Assembly: GCA_023432565.1 (NCBI GenBank) | Contig: JAEYUL010000212.1 | Coordinates: 1 to 7,768 of the forward strand | Direction of reading: 5' to 3' | DNA length: 7,768 nucleotides | From: Actinomycetes bacterium | GTDB taxonomy: Bacteria; Actinomycetota; Actinomycetes; Actinomycetales; Cellulomonadaceae | Shown: positions 6,601 to 7,768 of the stretch, piece by piece | Layout: the number at the start of each line of letters is the position of its first letter | How positions within the stretch are numbered: position 1 is the stretch's first letter | Made by a program: the position numbers and the translations under genes | The notes under the pieces: generated by a model | Told to the model about the DNA's origin: nothing | The model's input: only the letters and a program-made list of their open reading frames with translations | The model's database searches: none

Positions 6601-7554
6601 CTCGGCGACGTCGACACCGGGGTGTTCGACAGCAACGTCTTCGTCGCGCCGATCGGCCTGGGCGCCGTCGGCATCGAGCCGGGTGACACGCCGACCGTCT
6701 CGGTGTGGACGTACTCGCCCTACGGCCAGGACGACGTCGTGGACGAGGCCGATCCGTTCACGGTCGACCCGTACGCCCCGCCGTTCTGGTTCGAGAACGA
6801 CCGCGACTCGCTCGTCTCGAGCAACGGCACGCCCGAGGCGACCATCCCGGTGCACCGTTCCGCGGACGCCGCGACGAGCCAGCTCCTGGTGTTCCACCAC
6901 CACAACGTCGCCGGCAAGCGGGTCCAGGTCCTCACGGCGACCGTGCCCACGGCCACGACGACGACGCTGTCGGTCGTCGGCGGGAGCTCGTACGGCGACA
7001 AGGCGCTGCTCGAGGCGACCCTCGCCCCGACCTCGGCGAAGGGCAGCGTGGCGTTCCGGGAGGGCACGCGGCTGATCGCCGTCGCGGACGTCCGACGCGG
7101 CGTCGCATCCGCCGCCGTGCAGCTCGGGCTCGGGACGCACACGATCACCGCGTCGTTCGTCCCGGCGCGCGGCTCGTCGTTCCTGGGGTCGACGTCGAAG
7201 CCGGTGTCGGTGACCGTCGCGAAGTCGGCGACGACCACCAAGGTCACCGTCGCCGACGGCACCGTGCGCGCCACCGACACGGCGACCGGTCGGCCGGGCA
7301 AGGGCAAGGGCCCGGCCGTCGCGGTCGTCACGGTGACGGGCGCGACTGCGGCTCCGTCCGGCACGGTCACGTTGACCGAGGGCACGAAGGTCCTCGGGAC
7401 CGGGACCCTGAAGGTCAAGGGCCTCGTCGGGACGGTGTCGATCACGCTGCCGCGGGATCTCGCCCCCGGTGCGCACACCGTGAAGGCCGCCTACGCGGGG
7501 AGCAAGACGACCGACGGCTCGCAGGGGTCGGTCACGTTCACGGTGCGCCGCTGA
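3655..7554 (+). CDS. Secreted multidomain subtilisin-like serine protease (S8) with PA insert and C-terminal Ig-like domains
   Basis: The predicted protein has 1299 residues. MSRR plus a hydrophobic core ending ATA-AP (cleavage near residue 28) is a signal peptide. Residues about 30-160 look like an inhibitor-I9-type propeptide. The catalytic triad is clear: D190 in IDTGLD, H273 in GHGTHVAG, S618 in SGTSMSTP, with oxyanion N392 in VASGNAG. Two inserts enlarge the domain: about 80 residues lie between Asp and His, and a protease-associated (PA) domain (about 440-560) lies between N392 and S618. It carries the protein's only two cysteines, C466 and C495, probably a disulfide. DPNGDGDLSDRVD (343-355) and DTDVDGDGTYD (933-943) look like calcium sites. 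After the catalytic part come an Fn3-like beta domain (about 690-790), an all-beta region of unclear family (about 800-1095), and two Ig-like repeats (about 1098-1188 and 1189-1299). The protein ends in FTVRR with no LPXTG or membrane anchor, so it is probably released, degrading extracellular protein. Natural substrate unknown. Confidence 0.95.
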   Translation: MSRRPVLASATALAVALTTAFLGTSATAAPPSPPTPADHGIDPALSKVTLEEARKAAGIVGAKGQITALVELDTAAAVEVAAQGVDAVQDAAAQTEAVARSVVPAELTSKNAASAAPKRLGTLTNLVAGTLVTGDAAKIRALASSDEVTSIRLVVNKRPMNSSTVAFTRALQTWQDTGQTGEGVSIGVIDTGLDYTHAAFGGPGTTEAYEEAYGEDGTNPIPAGLFDPAKFAGGYDFAGPLYDAGVEEPGSTDVPTPDENPIDSLSTSSNVGHGTHVAGSAAGYGVTPEGETFDGDYSTLTDLSGWEVGPGSAPRARLWAFKVFGDIGGSTNLTSLALDRAADPNGDGDLSDRVDVLNLSLGSDGSPADDPDNELIDQLTALGVVVAVASGNAGDITDIGGSPGNAASALTVANSVGAPVLDAAKVTDASDDSLVGRLFAGQNSVAYSGPDATAPVAYLGATFDGCTAFTTAQASAVAGKIAYLWWDDDDATRACGSAVRFNNAAAAGAVGVVLPTERAVFSAGIAGNATIPGIQLTRQSTDTLLPEIEAGTLTLTIGPSLARSSSLSGAGDLLNDGSSRGVHGSLGIAKPDVASPGTGILSAASGGGTAGHVLSGTSMSTPNVAGIAALVRAAHPGWSARYVKAAVVNTATHDVTTEPEGEGLAYGPERVGAGRVDALQAVQTKVLAFDAKNPALTSVAFGVVDVGHRTVVRTAKVTVRNTGRQAASYDASFVASSTAGGASVTVSPSRVTVPARGSKTLTVTLTVNPATLERDIDPTSESVQAGLDREYVAMLTGRVVLDSRTAASDLRVPVQAAPRLVSSLKAKDVAFTGTSGTAGLALTGRGVSSGGWQSLTTPLILGTTSDQLEVDPGLTTSASALASGDIRYVGWSSTAPYVEALGADPQEYGLLNIGVATQGDWASLGLAVIPVIDTDVDGDGTYDLESYVWKLDPSIDLTVVSTFDLHAPASAPAVDIQPINGELGDVDTGVFDSNVFVAPIGLGAVGIEPGDTPTVSVWTYSPYGQDDVVDEADPFTVDPYAPPFWFENDRDSLVSSNGTPEATIPVHRSADAATSQLLVFHHHNVAGKRVQVLTATVPTATTTTLSVVGGSSYGDKALLEATLAPTSAKGSVAFREGTRLIAVADVRRGVASAAVQLGLGTHTITASFVPARGSSFLGSTSKPVSVTVAKSATTTKVTVADGTVRATDTATGRPGKGKGPAVAVVTVTGATAAPSGTVTLTEGTKVLGTGTLKVKGLVGTVSITLPRDLAPGAHTVKAAYAGSKTTDGSQGSVTFTVRR

Positions 7555-7571
7555 CGAGGCGCTCCGGCCGG

Positions 7572-7603
7572 CGGGGCGTCGTGGCTGCGGCCGCGGCGCC
7601 CCG
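7572..7603. terminator. GC-rich stem-loop after the subtilase gene
   Basis: CGGGGCG (7572-7578) pairs with CGCCCCG (7597-7603) around an 18-nt loop that itself contains the palindrome GCGGCCGC. It begins 18 nt past the subtilase stop and lies between convergent genes, so it may stop transcription from both sides. There is no T-tract. Confidence 0.45.
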
Positions 7604-7614
7604 TCGGCGTGTGT

Positions 7615-7635
7615 GCGTCGCGGGAGCGGCGACGC
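7615..7635. terminator. Hairpin directly after the minus-strand C-terminal gene
   Basis: GCGTCGC (7615-7621) and GCGACGC (7629-7635) form a perfect 7-bp stem with a 7-nt loop. On the minus strand it starts one base after the TAG stop at 7637-7639. That position supports both a terminator role and the reality of the gene ending there. Confidence 0.45.
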
Positions 7636-7636
7636 G

Positions 7637-7768
7637 CTAGAAGAGCGTGTCGACGACGAGCGTGGGCGAGGGTGCGGCCGCGGGCGCAGGTGTGCTCGGG
7701 CGCTCGGCGGCCACGAGGCCGTCCGGGACGCCGGCGTCGACGGCGGTCGGCGGCGGCGCGCCCCGCCC
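7637..7768 (-). CDS. C-terminal tail of an unrecognised protein (N-terminal part off window)
   Basis: Reading leftward from the right edge there are 43 codons and then TAG at 7637-7639. Nearly every codon ends in G or C (a few such as ACA, CCT and GCA do not), as expected of a real gene in this genome. The tail is rich in Pro and Ala (APPPTAVDAG, then TPAPAAAPSP) and ends TLVVDTLF. This looks like a disordered C-terminal extension. The family cannot be named from this piece. A hairpin immediately follows the stop, and the gene converges on the subtilase. It could still be an open frame by chance, since GC-rich DNA gives many. Confidence 0.55.
   Translation of the reverse strand, partial: GRGAPPPTAVDAGVPDGLVAAERPSTPAPAAAPSPTLVVDTLF

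Noticed and set aside
3658..7476. A 1272-codon minus-strand frame opposite the subtilase
   Set aside because: Composition is Arg/Gly/Asp/Val-rich, with no motif or ribosome binding site. It mirrors the codon bias of the true gene.
2893..7554. PCMT homologue plus protease as a RiPP (graspetide or lanthipeptide) tailoring pair
   Set aside because: There is no precursor peptide, ATP-grasp or lanthipeptide synthetase in the window. The protease is a large secreted subtilase with its own promoter.

Overview
The window is very GC-rich, with G or C at nearly every third codon position, GTG as well as ATG starts, and TANNNT-type -10 elements. That points to a high-GC actinobacterium. A Cellulomonas-like member of the Micrococcales is my best guess, but no marker gene here proves it. 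There are three complete genes that I recognise confidently or fairly confidently (secreted M15 peptidase, isoaspartyl methyltransferase homologue, secreted subtilase), one recognisable gene cut by the left edge (a P-loop ATPase, probably the N-terminal part of a LuxR-type regulator), and one unrecognised C-terminus cut by the right edge. I see no mobile element, CRISPR array, tRNA or rRNA.

Layout. Positions 1-943 (minus) encode the ATPase/regulator fragment. Positions 1034-2350 (minus) encode a secreted or membrane-anchored zinc D-Ala-D-Ala carboxypeptidase (M15/VanY type). It has a long Ala/Lys/Glu rod encoded by tandem DNA repeats, and a short hairpin separates it from the ATPase gene. Positions 2351-2892 are a gene-free divergent region of about 540 bp that holds the outward promoters and several small dyads. 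Positions 2893-3486 (plus) encode a diverged protein-L-isoaspartate O-methyltransferase homologue. Positions 3487-3654 hold a good promoter for the next gene, with a stem-loop at the predicted transcript start. Positions 3655-7554 (plus) encode a 1299-residue secreted multidomain subtilisin-like protease. Positions 7555-7636 hold two hairpins between convergent genes, and 7637-7768 (minus) is the C-terminal tail of another protein.

How the genes relate. Two of the five genes act on the outside of the cell: the carboxypeptidase on peptidoglycan stem peptides and the subtilase on extracellular proteins. The methyltransferase homologue and the ATPase are cytoplasmic. The subtilase has its own promoter, so it need not be co-transcribed with the methyltransferase. 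The two left-hand minus-strand genes each have a TANNNT box 7-8 nt before the ATG and no clear Shine-Dalgarno, which suggests leaderless or nearly leaderless transcripts. I did not find a convincing new multi-gene system. The points most worth a second look are the repeat-encoded rod of the carboxypeptidase, the stem-loop at the subtilase transcript start, the altered methyltransferase motif and the Arg-for-Lys Walker A of the ATPase.
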